Assembly (NCBI GenBank): GCA_013298045.1
Contig: JAAFJI010000004.1
Span: 404-37,260, forward strand
DNA: 36,857 nucleotides
Direction of reading: 5' to 3'
Source of the DNA: Betaproteobacteria bacterium
GTDB lineage: Bacteria; Pseudomonadota; Gammaproteobacteria; Burkholderiales; Casimicrobiaceae
Shown here: piece by piece, positions 1 to 8,013 of the stretch
How the letters are laid out: each line of letters begins with the position of its first letter
Numbering within the stretch: position 1 is the first letter of the stretch
Notes under the pieces: model-generated
Told to the model about the DNA's origin: nothing
Seen by the model: the letters and a program-made list of their open reading frames with translations, nothing else
Databases searched by the model: none
Made by a program: the position numbers and the translations under genes

Positions 1-165
1 CGTAGAGAGGTCGACTTCGACCGGCGCACCGGCCGCTTTCGCGCGCTCGGATGGAAACATCGATGTCACGAAGGGCGCGACTGCTGCGGCCCCCAACGCC
101 GCACCCGGGACGGCAGCGGTCGCGATAGCGGCTCGGCGTCTTGATTTATTGATTGGTTCGCTCAT
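1..165 (-). CDS. petA: Ubiquinol-cytochrome c reductase Rieske iron-sulfur subunit, N-terminal part
   Basis: Reading the minus strand from the ATG at 165 gives 55 codons running off the window edge, so only the N-terminus is present. The product is the 2Fe-2S subunit of the cytochrome bc1 complex, which passes electrons from quinol to cytochrome c1 at the periplasmic face. The sequence shows an arginine-rich start (KSRRRAAIATAAV), a hydrophobic Ala/Val membrane segment at about residues 12-32 and the family-typical block FPSERAKAAGAPVEVDLS. The cluster-binding Cys/His boxes would lie outside the window. A weak GGGAAG stands before the ATG. It is transcribed away from asd across a 464 bp gap. 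The ORF track misses it because it is partial. The identification comes from the recognisable N-terminal signature. Confidence 0.85.
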   Translation of the reverse strand, partial: MSEPINKSRRRAAIATAAVPGAALGAAAVAPFVTSMFPSERAKAAGAPVEVDLST

Positions 166-378
166 TGGCTTCCCGTGATTCCTAAAAGGCGTAACTGTTT
201 AATTCACCGCGTAGCGTTCGCCGAATGGCGCAGCAACAAAGCACGAACGCGGCAGACCGTGCATCGGGCTGGACAAACTCCCTAATTTTAGCCGACGCAG
301 AGGGAGAAACCCTCGAACGCGGACGCGCCATGTTAGGGCAGTTCAAGTCGCAAACGCAACACAGCACAATCTTTGCAT

Positions 379-395
379 GCCATATTAAATATGGC
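379..395. promoter_or_regulatory. Perfect 17-bp palindrome between petA and asd (operator candidate)
   Basis: GCCATATTAAATATGGC is a perfect palindrome around one central base. It lies in the AT-rich part of the divergent petA-asd spacer (166-629), about 30 bp before a TATAAT. Its shape suits a dimeric repressor site, but no regulator can be named. The rest of this gap shows no convincing gene. Confidence 0.35.
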
Positions 396-426
396 TATTT
401 AGTCGAAATACGTATTATTCGCTATT

Positions 427-432
427 TATAAT
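427..432 (+). promoter_or_regulatory. Candidate -10 box upstream of asd
   Basis: A perfect TATAAT lies in a strongly AT-rich stretch about 200 bp before asd. No good -35 hexamer is visible at the usual spacing, so this may be a weak or activator-dependent promoter, or a chance match in AT-rich DNA. Confidence 0.3.
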
Positions 433-629
433 AAAAATTGCTATACCCATATTTATTGAGGCTTATGTTATTTTTTATGGCATCAACGCCGCTGACACAT
501 GCAGTCCGCCGCCTGGAACGAGGACGAGAGCCACTTACGCTATCCTTGAGCTTCGCTGCGCCGCAACATAAAGCAGCACCGTCGCACGGCGCAAACGACG
601 ACGGTGCACAATCTTTCTGAGAGTACATC

Positions 630-1778
630 ATGGCCTTACGCGTGGGCCTCGTTGGATGGCGAGGCATGGTTGGTTCCGTTTTGATGCAGCGCATGAGCGC
701 TGAGCGCGATTTCGACACGATCGAGACGACCTTTTTCTCCACCTCTTCCGCTGGCAAAGCCGCGCCGGAGATTGAAGGCTGCAAAACCTACGATCCGATT
801 CTGCAAGACGGCAACGACGTCGCCAAACTCAAAGGCATGGACGTCATCATCACCTGCCAAGGCGGCGACTACACGAAAACGATCTACAAGCCGCTACGCG
901 AAGCGGGCTGGAAGGGTCACTGGATCGACGCCTCGAAGATTTTGCGGATGAACGATGATGCGATCATCATTCTCGATCCGATCAACATGCCGGTCATCAA
1001 AAACGCGCTCGCCAAAGGCATCAAAGATTGGATCGGCGGCAACTGCACGGTGAGCTGCATGCTGATGGGCGTGGGCGCACTCTACAAAGCAGGCTTGGTT
1101 GAGTGGATGCAAACGTCGACCTATCAAGCGGCGTCTGGCGGCGGCGCGCCAAACATGCGCGAACTCTTAACGCAGTACGGCGCGCTCTACGCCGAAGTGA
1201 AGGACTTGCTCAACGATCCCGCGAGTGCGATTCTCGAAATCGATCGCAAAGTCACCGCAAAACAAAACGCATTCACGTCCGAAGAAGCCGCAAACTTCCG
1301 TGGCATTCCACTCGGCGGCAACTTGATCCCATGGATTGACGCAGATCGCGAAGACGGCACGAGCCTTGAAGAGTGGAAAGGCGGCGCAGAAACGAACAAG
1401 ATCATGGGCATCGCCAACAAAATACTCGGTTCGAACGAAGCACCGATCCCGATCGACTCGACCTGCATCCGCGTCGGCGCAATGCGTTGTCACTCGCAAT
1501 CGCTCACCTTCAAACTCAAAAAGAACGTGCCGCTCGCCGACATCGAACAGATGATCGCGAACGATAACGAATGGGTGAAATTCGTTCCGAACAATCGCAT
1601 CGATAGCGAAAAGCAACTCACGCCAGCCGTCGTCTCCGGCACGATGAACATTCCCGTCGGTCGCGTGCGCAAACTCGCGATGGGGCCGCAATACTTGGGC
1701 GCGTTTACCGTCGGCGATCAATTGCTCTGGGGGGCAGCGGAGCCTCTGCGTCGCATGCTCCGGGTTTTGCAGGCTTAG
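630..1778 (+). CDS. asd: Aspartate-semialdehyde dehydrogenase
   Basis: This cytoplasmic enzyme reduces L-aspartyl-4-phosphate to aspartate semialdehyde with NADPH, the branch point to lysine/diaminopimelate, threonine and methionine. The 382-residue product has the usual length of the Gram-negative class. The N-terminal nucleotide-binding segment contains GWRGMVGSVLMQRM. The catalytic cysteine is Cys139 in GGNCTVSCML, followed by YQAASGGGA. The active-site histidine is His288 in RVGAMRCHSQ. A GAGAG stretch lies before the ATG. The gene stands alone between divergent petA and a strong terminator directly downstream, so it is probably a single-gene transcript. Confidence 0.96.
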   Translation: MALRVGLVGWRGMVGSVLMQRMSAERDFDTIETTFFSTSSAGKAAPEIEGCKTYDPILQDGNDVAKLKGMDVIITCQGGDYTKTIYKPLREAGWKGHWIDASKILRMNDDAIIILDPINMPVIKNALAKGIKDWIGGNCTVSCMLMGVGALYKAGLVEWMQTSTYQAASGGGAPNMRELLTQYGALYAEVKDLLNDPASAILEIDRKVTAKQNAFTSEEAANFRGIPLGGNLIPWIDADREDGTSLEEWKGGAETNKIMGIANKILGSNEAPIPIDSTCIRVGAMRCHSQSLTFKLKKNVPLADIEQMIANDNEWVKFVPNNRIDSEKQLTPAVVSGTMNIPVGRVRKLAMGPQYLGAFTVGDQLLWGAAEPLRRMLRVLQA

Positions 1779-1793
1779 AGTGCGGGATACGCG

Positions 1794-1824
1794 GCGTGGG
1801 CAGTGAGCTGCCCACGCTTCGTTT
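1794..1824 (+). terminator. Rho-independent terminator after asd
   Basis: A perfect 10-bp stem GCGTGGGCAG/CTGCCCACGC with a TGAG loop is followed by TTCGTTT. It begins 15 nt after the asd stop and separates asd from the convergent delta-60 gene. The T-tract is short, so termination may be incomplete. Confidence 0.75.
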
Positions 1825-1844
1825 GCGCAACGGTCGAACTCGCC

Positions 1845-3503
1845 TTATGGAATCGATAAACCGCAATCGTTCATCAGATAGCGACGAATCGATGCCCAGT
1901 CGTTACGCAACGCCCCCGACGGAAACGTGATGCCATTGGTAACCGCTGTGCCGGTTAAGCCGAACGCAACTCGGAGGTTGATCAACCCGTCAATGGTAGC
2001 AACGAATTTGCCGTCGCCATCGATGTCTGCTGTGCAATTGCGCCAGGCGCGTTGAAATGTGCTGCCCAACAAGCGCGCAGTACAAAACTGCGCGTTACCG
2101 CCTATGAAGCACGAACCGCCAAGCATGATGCGCCCATCGCGCAGTACCCTAATGGCGTTGATATGATCAACGCCGTCGGCGATACTTGTGGTGCCCGTAC
2201 CCATCGGCAATACCAGTTTTCCGCTGCCGTTGGCGCTGCCTGTTGCAAAGCTCTCATCGAGATTTCCGTCACTGTGGAATCGCGCAAAGCAAAAATCAGA
2301 TCGCAATCCGGAGGACGGGTCGCAACTTCCTGCTGCAAGCACTTTGCCGTCGGGTTGTATCGCAAGCGAGAGTATTCTTTCGGAACTACCAGTAATCGAG
2401 ACCCGCAGGATCCCGGCGCCTAAGGGGCTCAACGGCGCAAACCGTGGGTCGAGCGCGCCAAACTCAGAAAGCCGAACGAGCAGAAAATCGCCTCCTAATT
2501 GGCCACCGATCACGATGCGACCGTCGGGTTGAAGCGCAAGCGCGTGCCCCGAACCGTTCAAGCCGGAGACGGTTAAAACGCGCTTCCCGGTTCCGTTGAA
2601 ACCGGTATCGAGGGTACCGTTAGAGTTGTAGCGAACTGCGCAAACGCTTATCGTGGTCGCTGATACATCAGCGCAGTAGCCTGCGAGCACGATCCGGTTC
2701 TTTGCGTCAATCGCCAACGAAGGGGCTAATTTGGTTGTGAACAACGGAAAAGTGCCGATGCTCGTCGTAAAGTACCCCAGCCCGTTCGACGCCCCATTGG
2801 GATTGAAGGCCAAATCCAAACTACCGTCCGGGTTGTAGCGTGCGATGCAAAACACAACATCGGTAACCGGACCGCAGCTCCCGGCTGCGACGATCTTGCC
2901 ATCGGGCTGCAATGCCATTGAGGTAATGCGATCTCCGCCGCCACTGCCGCTAATCGAAGTGAACACCTTGCCGTTACCATTAAAAGACGAATCAAAGCCA
3001 TCGCCATTTGCAGTGAATCGCGCGAGGCAAAAAACGTTTGTGGCGCTCGATGGATCCCAACATCGCCCGCCAAGCACAAATTTCCCGTCAGCTTGCAATA
3101 CGGCCGCATATGCCTGATCGTTGCTTGAGCTGAGTGACGCAACCATCTTGCCACTATTGGTACCCCAACTGGTCACCAAATTGCCCAAAGCGTCGTAGCG
3201 TGCGGCGCAAAACACGTCCTTTCCGAGCGGCAGGTAAGTGCAGTGCCCTGCCAGGATGACGCTGAAGTCCGGTAGCACCATCATCGCATTGCCGAAATCG
3301 TCTGCACCAAATACATCGGTGTACAAGGTGCCGAAACCCGACGTCGCCGGCCAACTAAGCCCATCAAACGTTGCCCATGATGTATCAAGCTGTTCGGGGC
3401 CTTGACTAGCAGGCTGACCGTGCGCCGCTGGCAGGCAAAGCGATAGGCACAACGCAAGCAACGCGGCAGCATCGAACCACCGAAACACGTTCGTGAATTT
3501 CAT
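1845..3503 (-). CDS. Secreted delta-60 repeat protein with C-terminal dockerin-like module
   Basis: The ATG at 3503 is preferred over the longer ORF (3548). It has AAGGGA upstream and begins a clear signal peptide (MKFTNVFRWFDAAALLALCL...AAHG), giving 552 residues. The body carries about six repeats of the delta-60 type, seen as LQADGKFVLGG, LQPDGKIVAAGSC, LQPDGRIVIGG and IQPDGKVLAAGSC, each followed by a cysteine-bearing CxARY/F...DGxLDxxF stretch. Such repeats likely fold as a beta-propeller. Residues about 489-552 form a separate module with one acidic loop (DIDGDGKF), then TIDGLINLR, GLTG, VTNG and a terminal RRYLMNDCG. Similar modules occur in two other proteins of this window. Function is unknown; an extracellular binding or structural role is inferred. 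It diverges from the LuxR-type gene. Confidence 0.85.
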   Translation of the reverse strand: MKFTNVFRWFDAAALLALCLSLCLPAAHGQPASQGPEQLDTSWATFDGLSWPATSGFGTLYTDVFGADDFGNAMMVLPDFSVILAGHCTYLPLGKDVFCAARYDALGNLVTSWGTNSGKMVASLSSSNDQAYAAVLQADGKFVLGGRCWDPSSATNVFCLARFTANGDGFDSSFNGNGKVFTSISGSGGGDRITSMALQPDGKIVAAGSCGPVTDVVFCIARYNPDGSLDLAFNPNGASNGLGYFTTSIGTFPLFTTKLAPSLAIDAKNRIVLAGYCADVSATTISVCAVRYNSNGTLDTGFNGTGKRVLTVSGLNGSGHALALQPDGRIVIGGQLGGDFLLVRLSEFGALDPRFAPLSPLGAGILRVSITGSSERILSLAIQPDGKVLAAGSCDPSSGLRSDFCFARFHSDGNLDESFATGSANGSGKLVLPMGTGTTSIADGVDHINAIRVLRDGRIMLGGSCFIGGNAQFCTARLLGSTFQRAWRNCTADIDGDGKFVATIDGLINLRVAFGLTGTAVTNGITFPSGALRNDWASIRRYLMNDCGLSIP

Positions 3504-3664
3504 CGATATTCCCTTTTGATCATCAGTTTCTTGTACGGTACATGCCACTCATACCGACGCAATGCGGCATGAATGCGGTACCAGCGGTAAAGACGCTTCA
3601 AGATGAAAAAACGCGCCATTCATTCGCAACCCGTCATAGGCCGAAACCACCTTGCCCAATTAAT

Positions 3665-3700
3665 CCTAGTGACGTGTTCCGTGTCGGCTTCGTCACAAGG
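3665..3700. promoter_or_regulatory. Imperfect inverted repeat in the divergent delta-60/luxR-type spacer
   Basis: CCTAGTGACG and CGTCACAAGG form 10-bp arms with one mismatch around a 16-nt spacer. It sits in the 384 bp gap between two divergent genes, which otherwise shows no gene. It may be an operator for the adjacent regulator or a simple hairpin. Confidence 0.3.
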
Positions 3701-3887
3701 TTGCCGAGGCACTCGGTTTGCCGATACGACACGAGATTTTTCTGAATCGGTAGCGAATCGCTCGCGTTCGCAAGCCTAGCGCCGCGCGCACGGTTCGGAC
3801 ATAGGACAAATGAACCACGGCTCGCGCATCCTCGGCGTTTATCCTCCCGGGTAATGGAGCGAGCGCGTCGCTTGCAAAACGAACATC

Positions 3888-5009
3888 ATGAAAAACGAAA
3901 GCGGGTACGGATTGATCGAAACCAAGCCGACGCGAGCCTTGCTCGCACTTCACGAAACAAACACATCGCAAGCGCTATTCGACGCACTGGTTCGGCTGTT
4001 CGATGCGCGCTTTGTTCGACACTCCATCGTCGCCGGCTTTCGTTTTCATGCGGGTACGCCGACGACGCTTATGCGCGTTGGCATCGAAAATACCAACGAC
4101 GATGCCATTGACTACTCGATGGAGCATCCTGGGCTTGCATGGCTTCGCGAACATCCCGGAGCGCGCATCGTGCGTGTGAGCGATGCGATGCCAATCGCGG
4201 AGGTCAAACGCACGAAATACCACCAAATGATTATGACGATCGAAGGCTGGCTGTATGGCATCGGCCTCTTCTTCTGGATTGGCTACGATTTGATCGCAAT
4301 GGTCGGCGTCAATCGAACCGAAGCACAGGGCGATTTCGACCGCGACGACGTCGCTTGGTGCGAATCCGTCTATGCGGACATTGAAGTCGCGATGAAACGC
4401 GTAGCGGCCTCGGAGGCGGAGCGCATGGTTCGCTTCTCGCTCACCGATTTGCTATTCAATGCGCGGGAAGCACGATTGATTGTGGATTGGGAATTGCGTG
4501 CGCAGCATTGCAGCGACGCAGCACGGACGCTACTCGCCCGGTACTGGAATGTGCCGGTCGGCGAAGACGATCCGGTGAACTGCCCGTCAGAGCTACGTGA
4601 GGCTTGCGCAGCGCTTAAGCAGCGTATGATCGAAGCGCTGCAATTGAATCAGCCGCTACCTACGCCGGAGCCCGTGTCGATTGTCGCGAAAGGAAATCGG
4701 CAAACCAACGTGCGCATTGAGTTGCTGCGGTTGTCTACCGAACCGCTCGCCTGGCCAATGTTTGCGATTCGCTTTGTCGAGAGCGATTCGACCCAAGATA
4801 CGCTGCCCTCGGCCGCACTCAATACCCTCACCGCAACCGAGATGCACCTCGCGATGCTTGTAGCGTATGGGCATAGTAATAAGGAGCTTGCGCGAATTCT
4901 CGATAAAAGCGCGCTCACAGTGCGCAATCAGCTGAGTTCGGTTTTTGAAAAACTTGCGGTGCGAAATCGCGTTGAATTGGTCGCTGCGCTTGCTAAAAAT
5001 CGTTCGTAG
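3888..5009 (+). CDS. LuxR-type HTH transcriptional regulator
   Basis: This 373-residue protein is a DNA-binding regulator. Its C-terminal ~60 residues form a LuxR/GerE helix-turn-helix (LTATEMHLAMLVAYGHSNKE, then LARILDKSALTVRNQLSSVF), including the usual scaffold G-S-NKELA and TVRNQL. The N-terminal ~270 residues look like sensory regions but match no domain I can name with confidence. Residues about 15-170 could be GAF-like, and I see no acyl-homoserine-lactone-binding signature or receiver domain. The ligand is therefore unknown. No strong Shine-Dalgarno precedes the ATG. It is divergent from the delta-60 gene, which is a plausible target but unproven. An AT-rich gap of about 120 bp (5010-5133) with no gene follows it. 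Confidence 0.85.
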   Translation: MKNESGYGLIETKPTRALLALHETNTSQALFDALVRLFDARFVRHSIVAGFRFHAGTPTTLMRVGIENTNDDAIDYSMEHPGLAWLREHPGARIVRVSDAMPIAEVKRTKYHQMIMTIEGWLYGIGLFFWIGYDLIAMVGVNRTEAQGDFDRDDVAWCESVYADIEVAMKRVAASEAERMVRFSLTDLLFNAREARLIVDWELRAQHCSDAARTLLARYWNVPVGEDDPVNCPSELREACAALKQRMIEALQLNQPLPTPEPVSIVAKGNRQTNVRIELLRLSTEPLAWPMFAIRFVESDSTQDTLPSAALNTLTATEMHLAMLVAYGHSNKELARILDKSALTVRNQLSSVFEKLAVRNRVELVAALAKNRS

Positions 5010-5133
5010 TCAAGCCGTGCATTAGCTCGGCTATCGCCAATTTAAATATAGCTTTTCTCATACTTTTATATATTTTCGATAATATTCACAAAATTCCTTA
5101 GTAGACTTTTTTATAAGGCTAACACTTACAAAG

Positions 5134-5352
5134 CTAATATGGAGTCTGCGCTTCGCCGCGCCCACGCGCGATCGCAGCGTTCCAGCCGTTTGCGTTTACG
5201 CCTTTCGCCACCATCCACACGGCCAGCAGGGTCTCAGCCACGAGCGGCGGTAACAAAATCGCAGGGAACAGCAGCGCAGCGATCTTCGGCACGACGATCA
5301 AGGCAAAGCTATTCACGAGATATGCGATGCCAGCGATGAAAAGCAACACACC
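5134..5352 (-). pseudogene. DUF4386 membrane protein, C-terminal fragment
   Basis: The minus-strand frame after the IS left end reads GVLLFIAGIAYLVNSFALIV and continues through PPLVAETLLAVWMVAKGVN to a stop at 5134. This is the last two membrane segments of a DUF4386 family protein. The 126-residue ORF in the track starts inside the insertion sequence, so its first ~55 residues are not native. The N-terminal fragment lies across the IS at 6692-7070 on the same strand. Compared with the family, about 45 residues between the fragments are missing. The gene is almost certainly inactive. Confidence 0.8.
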
Positions 5353-5412
5353 TGACCTGCTCCCGTCGTAGCGTACCAGTAGTTTTTCCGAAGAGTCCGT
5401 CAAATCAGGAGA

Positions 5413-5685
5413 ATGACGGAGATGAGAAAGAGCAAATACAGCGAAGAGCAAATCATTGGCTTCATCAAGCAAGTCGAGGCAGGCATGTCGTTGAAGGAGC
5501 TGTGTAGAAAGCACGGTTTCAGTGACGCGAGCTTCTACAAATGGCGCTCGAAATACGGCGGCATGAGCGTGCCCGAGGCGCGGCGATTAGAGGATCTCGA
5601 AAGCGAGAACGCGAAGTTGAAGCGGCTGTTGGCCGAAGCGCACTTGGACATCCACGCCTTGAAGACGGTGCTCGGGGGAAAGTAG
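5413..5685 (+). CDS. IS3-family transposase OrfA
   Basis: OrfA is the DNA-binding half of the IS3 transposase. The 90-residue product starts MTEMRKSKYSEEQIIGFIKQ. It has the HTH_Tnp_1 fold (SLKELCRKHGFSDASFYKWR) at about residues 27-46 and a C-terminal leucine-zipper-like helix (LEDLESENAKLKRLLAEAHL). The ATG at 5422 may be the real start, because AGGAG (5407-5411) is too close to the ATG at 5413. The end of the frame contains CTCGGGGGAAAG, where a -1 slip would enter the OrfB frame, as is usual for this family. OrfA itself appears intact, but OrfB is broken, so autonomous transposition is unlikely. Confidence 0.9.
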   Translation: MTEMRKSKYSEEQIIGFIKQVEAGMSLKELCRKHGFSDASFYKWRSKYGGMSVPEARRLEDLESENAKLKRLLAEAHLDIHALKTVLGGK

Positions 5686-6247
5686 TCACCCCACAAGAGA
5701 AGCGCGAAGCGGTGTTTCGGATGGTGCTGGATTGCCATCGATCAGAGCGCCGCGCCTGCGCCCTTGTCGGGATATCACGGGATGTCTATCGAAACCCAGC
5801 ACCGCCGACTGCCTTCAATCAGCGTCTGAGCGCTGAAATTGTTGAGCTCGCGCATCGCCGACGGCGCGCAGGCTATCGCATGATTCACGATCTCTTGCAA
5901 CCGAAGTACAAAGCCGAAGGCGTGGCCATTAACGCCAAGCGTACCTATCGGCTCTAAAGCGAGGCCGAGCTTGCCGTGCGGCGGCGCAAGAAGGCGAAGC
6001 AGCGCACGGCTGAGCGCGTGCCGCTCGTGCAGGCCGATGCAATCAACCAAACCTGGAGCCTGGACTTCGTGAGCGGCAGCCTTGCCAATGGCCGGCGCAT
6101 CAAATGCCTCACCGTGATCGATGATTTCAGCCGCGAGAGCGCACAGATTGGCGTGGACTTTGGCATCAACGCGGGCTACGTCACGCGCCTACTCGATCAA
6201 GCCGCACACTTTCGCGGCTACCCAAAGGCGATCCGAAGTGAAAACGA

Positions 6248-6306
6248 AGTTTCAGTGAAGGCTAACTTGCGCAGCAAGTTAAGCGAAGCGGCCGTAACTA
6301 CAATGA
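6248..6306. repeat. 59-bp hairpin-bearing insertion inside OrfB
   Basis: The transposase motif D/E-N-x-P-E-F is interrupted after GAAAACGA and resumes at CCCGGAGTTC. The intervening 59 bp contain a 7-bp stem AACTTGC-GCA-GCAAGTT (6264-6280). It breaks the frame by +2. Its origin is unknown: a tiny mobile repeat or a local duplication/rearrangement are both possible. Confidence 0.5.
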
Positions 6307-6561
6307 CCCGGAGTTCACCGCGCGGGCGTTTGCAGCCTGGGCGCAGCGCAACCAAATCGAGCACATCCTGATCGAGCCCGGTTCGCCCACGCAAAACGCC
6401 TACATTGAATCTTTCAACGGCACCTTTCGCGACGAATGCTTAAACGAGCAGTGGTTCACGAGCTTAGCCGAGGCACGTATCGAGATCGCGCACTGGCGGC
6501 GCGACTACAACGAGGTCAGACCGCACAGCAGTTGCGGCAGAATCCCGCCAGCGGCGTTCGC

Positions 6562-6597
6562 CGCGCAGCATCGGCAGTTAACTGCCGATGCTGCGCG
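6562..6597. repeat. Perfect 36-bp palindrome near the IS right end
   Basis: The half-site CGCGCAGCATCGGCAGTT is followed directly by its exact reverse complement, with no spacer. It lies in the last codons of OrfB, about 95 bp from the right end of the element. It could form a long hairpin or cruciform. Whether it belongs to the original IS or arose later cannot be told here. Confidence 0.9.
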
Positions 6598-6691
6598 AAG
6601 CACTGCCGCACCCCCATCAATGCAACCCACCAACAGTTAAACCATCCGGACTCTCGGAAGAATCATTGGTACGCGGAACGAGGGCAGGTCA

Positions 6692-7070
6692 CGCTCGCCA
6701 CATCGATGCCACTAACCAGCAGAATCGGCACGATCAAATTCAGTTTATTCAACGCGAGCACCGACGTTTGCACGATGTTGATGACGGTCGCGAAGATCGC
6801 TAGATCGCGATTTATCGATCGCAATAAGACGTACAAAATCACGATCACGGGAATATCAAGTACATGCATCGTCAAATCGGCCGTGATCCCCAATCGCCAC
6901 ATTAGCGGCGAGCTCGCAATTGCGTTGGCGGTTGCGACTGGATCGCCCGGCACTACCAGCGCCGAGCGAACACCAAGTTCGCCAAACGCGCCCAGCACGA
7001 TGATCGCGAGATACATCACACCGGCCAAGCGTGCGTAAAAATGCGGCGACCGTTCGATCGAAGAGAGCAT
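6692..7070 (-). pseudogene. DUF4386 membrane protein, N-terminal fragment
   Basis: The start is the ATG at 7070, with AGGGG six bases upstream. The TTG at 7076 used by the track is less likely. The fragment reads MLSSIERSPHFYARLAGVMY and continues through VLGAFGELGVRSALVVPGD, hydrophobic helices and VLALNKLNLIVPILLVSGID. This is the N-terminal ~126 residues of a DUF4386 integral membrane protein. Native sequence ends at GIDVAS, where the IS right end begins; the residues TCPRSAYQ in the track ORF come from the IS. The C-terminal partner is at 5134-5352. DUF4386 proteins have no established function. Confidence 0.82.
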
Positions 7071-7452
7071 GTTCAACCCCTGTTTTATTCACGCGTCCTT
7101 GCGTGAACGCGATGCGAACATTCATTTTGCGCTGCATTGGCTGCGCATGGAGGATCGTGCGACGGATTGCGGGTGCTACGACGTCACGCGCCCGACGGGA
7201 GCATCAATCAATGCGGATTCCGTTGGGCGACGCCCTCCGACCCACCACTCGAATACCAAGCAAATCCATTTGGCACGTACGGAGTGCTCAGCGTCGTCGC
7301 GCCTCGAATCTTGTACGGAACAACGCGAACGCAGGCGCGGCTTGGTGTTCTCACGTTACATCCGCCCAATGGGTGTTCGGGCGTAACCGCGCGTTGACTT
7401 TGTGGGATGGTTTCGCTAGCCTGAGGCACTACGTCAACACTTGGAGTTTGTC
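7071..7452. other. Gene-free spacer
   Basis: About 380 bp lies between the DUF4386 fragment and the cupredoxin gene. The overlapping short frames on both strands are arginine-rich or lack a start, and none matches a family I recognise. One plus frame (7137-7397) ends in a fairly protein-like stretch (VLTLHPPNGCSGVTAR) and could be a gene remnant, but I cannot support it. Confidence 0.5.
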
Positions 7453-7967
7453 GTGAAACGCTACCTCGGAATACTTTCAGCAGTCGTTTTCTCGCTGCCG
7501 GCGAGCGACGCAGCGCTTGCGCAGGAGACCATCACGTGGGGGATTGGCATGTCAACGACGCCGGTGACTATTCGCGCGGGTCAAAACGTCACCTGGAATG
7601 GTAGCTTCGCCTCGCATCCGCTTGCGGAGTCGAACGCGAATTTTCCACCGCGACGCCGGTGCTAACCTCGACGGGAACGAGCTACACGAGAAGCTTTCTC
7701 AGCAAGGGCACCTTCTACTTTCGCTGCACAATTCACAACACGATGCAGACCACGATCAATGTTGTTCCGCTCTGCGATCCCGGCGCGTACGCCTTGCTTG
7801 ATATCGACGCAAACGGGGAAAAAAACGCAGCGACCGATGGTTTGCTAGTCGTTCGCTACCAACTCGGTCTGCGCGGTCCTTCGCTCACCGACGGCGCGAT
7901 CGGAAGCAATCCGAACCGAACGCCGCAGCAAATCGAGGACTATCTCGAAGGCTGCTCAGTACCCTAG
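7453..7967 (+). pseudogene. Secreted cupredoxin-like protein with dockerin-like module, one-base frameshift
   Basis: The GTG at 7453 has GGAG six bases upstream and starts a signal peptide (MKRYLGILSAVVFSLPA...ALAQ). A plastocyanin-like domain follows: SFASHPLAES supplies a copper-ligand histidine and FRCTIHNTMQ supplies Cys, His and Met of a type 1 copper site. The frame breaks in a T-run (GCGAATTTTCCACC, near 7640). One extra T would join NANF to STATPVLTSTGTSYTRSF and restore a ~171-residue protein. The C-terminal ~65 residues are the module seen in the delta-60 and DUF4832-type proteins (LDIDANGEKNAATDGLL, then RYQLGLRG, LTDG, IEDYLEGC). A sequencing error, a true pseudogene or frameshifting cannot be separated here. 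The likely role is periplasmic or extracellular copper binding or electron transfer. Confidence 0.75.
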
Positions 7968-8013
7968 CGATGGCGCCATCGGACGCCGCGTTGACTCAAA
8001 AACGAAGCGACGC

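Larger units (their letters stand above)
5682..6640 (+). pseudogene. IS3-family transposase OrfB (DDE integrase), inactivated
   Basis: OrfB would be the catalytic half of the transposase. Three lesions are visible. A TAA at 5955 replaces the expected tyrosine in the KRTYRLYSEAEL-type region. A 59-bp insertion (6248-6306) changes the frame. The second catalytic Asp of the DDE triad is Glu (IRSEN instead of the usual TDN). The first Asp (TWSLDFVSG) and the final Glu (NAYIESFNG) remain. After the insertion the frame resumes as DPEFTARAFAAWAQRNQIEH and runs through YNEVRPHSSCGRIPPAAFAA to a TAA at 6640. No single track ORF covers it; the entries at 5541, 5976 and 6436 are pieces or shadows. Confidence 0.88.
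5353..6691 (+). mobile_element. IS3-family insertion sequence, decayed, inside the DUF4386 gene
   Basis: The element is 1339 bp. Its left end starts TGACCTGCTCCCGTCGTAGC and the reverse complement of the right end starts TGACCTGCCCTCGTTCCGCG. The similarity runs on inwards through GCGTACCA and TTCCGA(A)GAGTCCG, giving imperfect terminal repeats of about 50 bp. Inside are an intact OrfA and a broken OrfB with the IS3 DDE integrase arrangement. The bases flanking the ends (ACC on the left, CGC on the right) do not form a target duplication. With the missing middle of the host gene, this suggests an insertion accompanied or followed by deletion. The exact subgroup cannot be fixed without a database. 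Confidence 0.85.

Noticed and set aside
438-620. Plus-strand 60-aa ORF just before asd
   Set aside because: It has a weak start context and no recognisable family, and runs through the AT-rich promoter region. A leader peptide cannot be excluded, but nothing supports it.
5070-5085. Shared ATATTTTCGATAA with the pyrH-frr spacer (about 32478) as a regulatory repeat
   Set aside because: It is a 13-base match within very AT-rich DNA, only two copies, with no common gene function; likely chance.
6257-6290. attC-like look of GCTAAC…GTTAAGC in the OrfB insertion
   Set aside because: The arms are only 11 nt apart and the core does not fit RYYYAAC; attC sites need paired inner and outer boxes with longer spacing.
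7137-7397. Plus-strand frame ending in VLTLHPPNGCSGVTAR as a gene remnant
   Set aside because: There is no recognised family and no good start; the overlapping frames are equally open.
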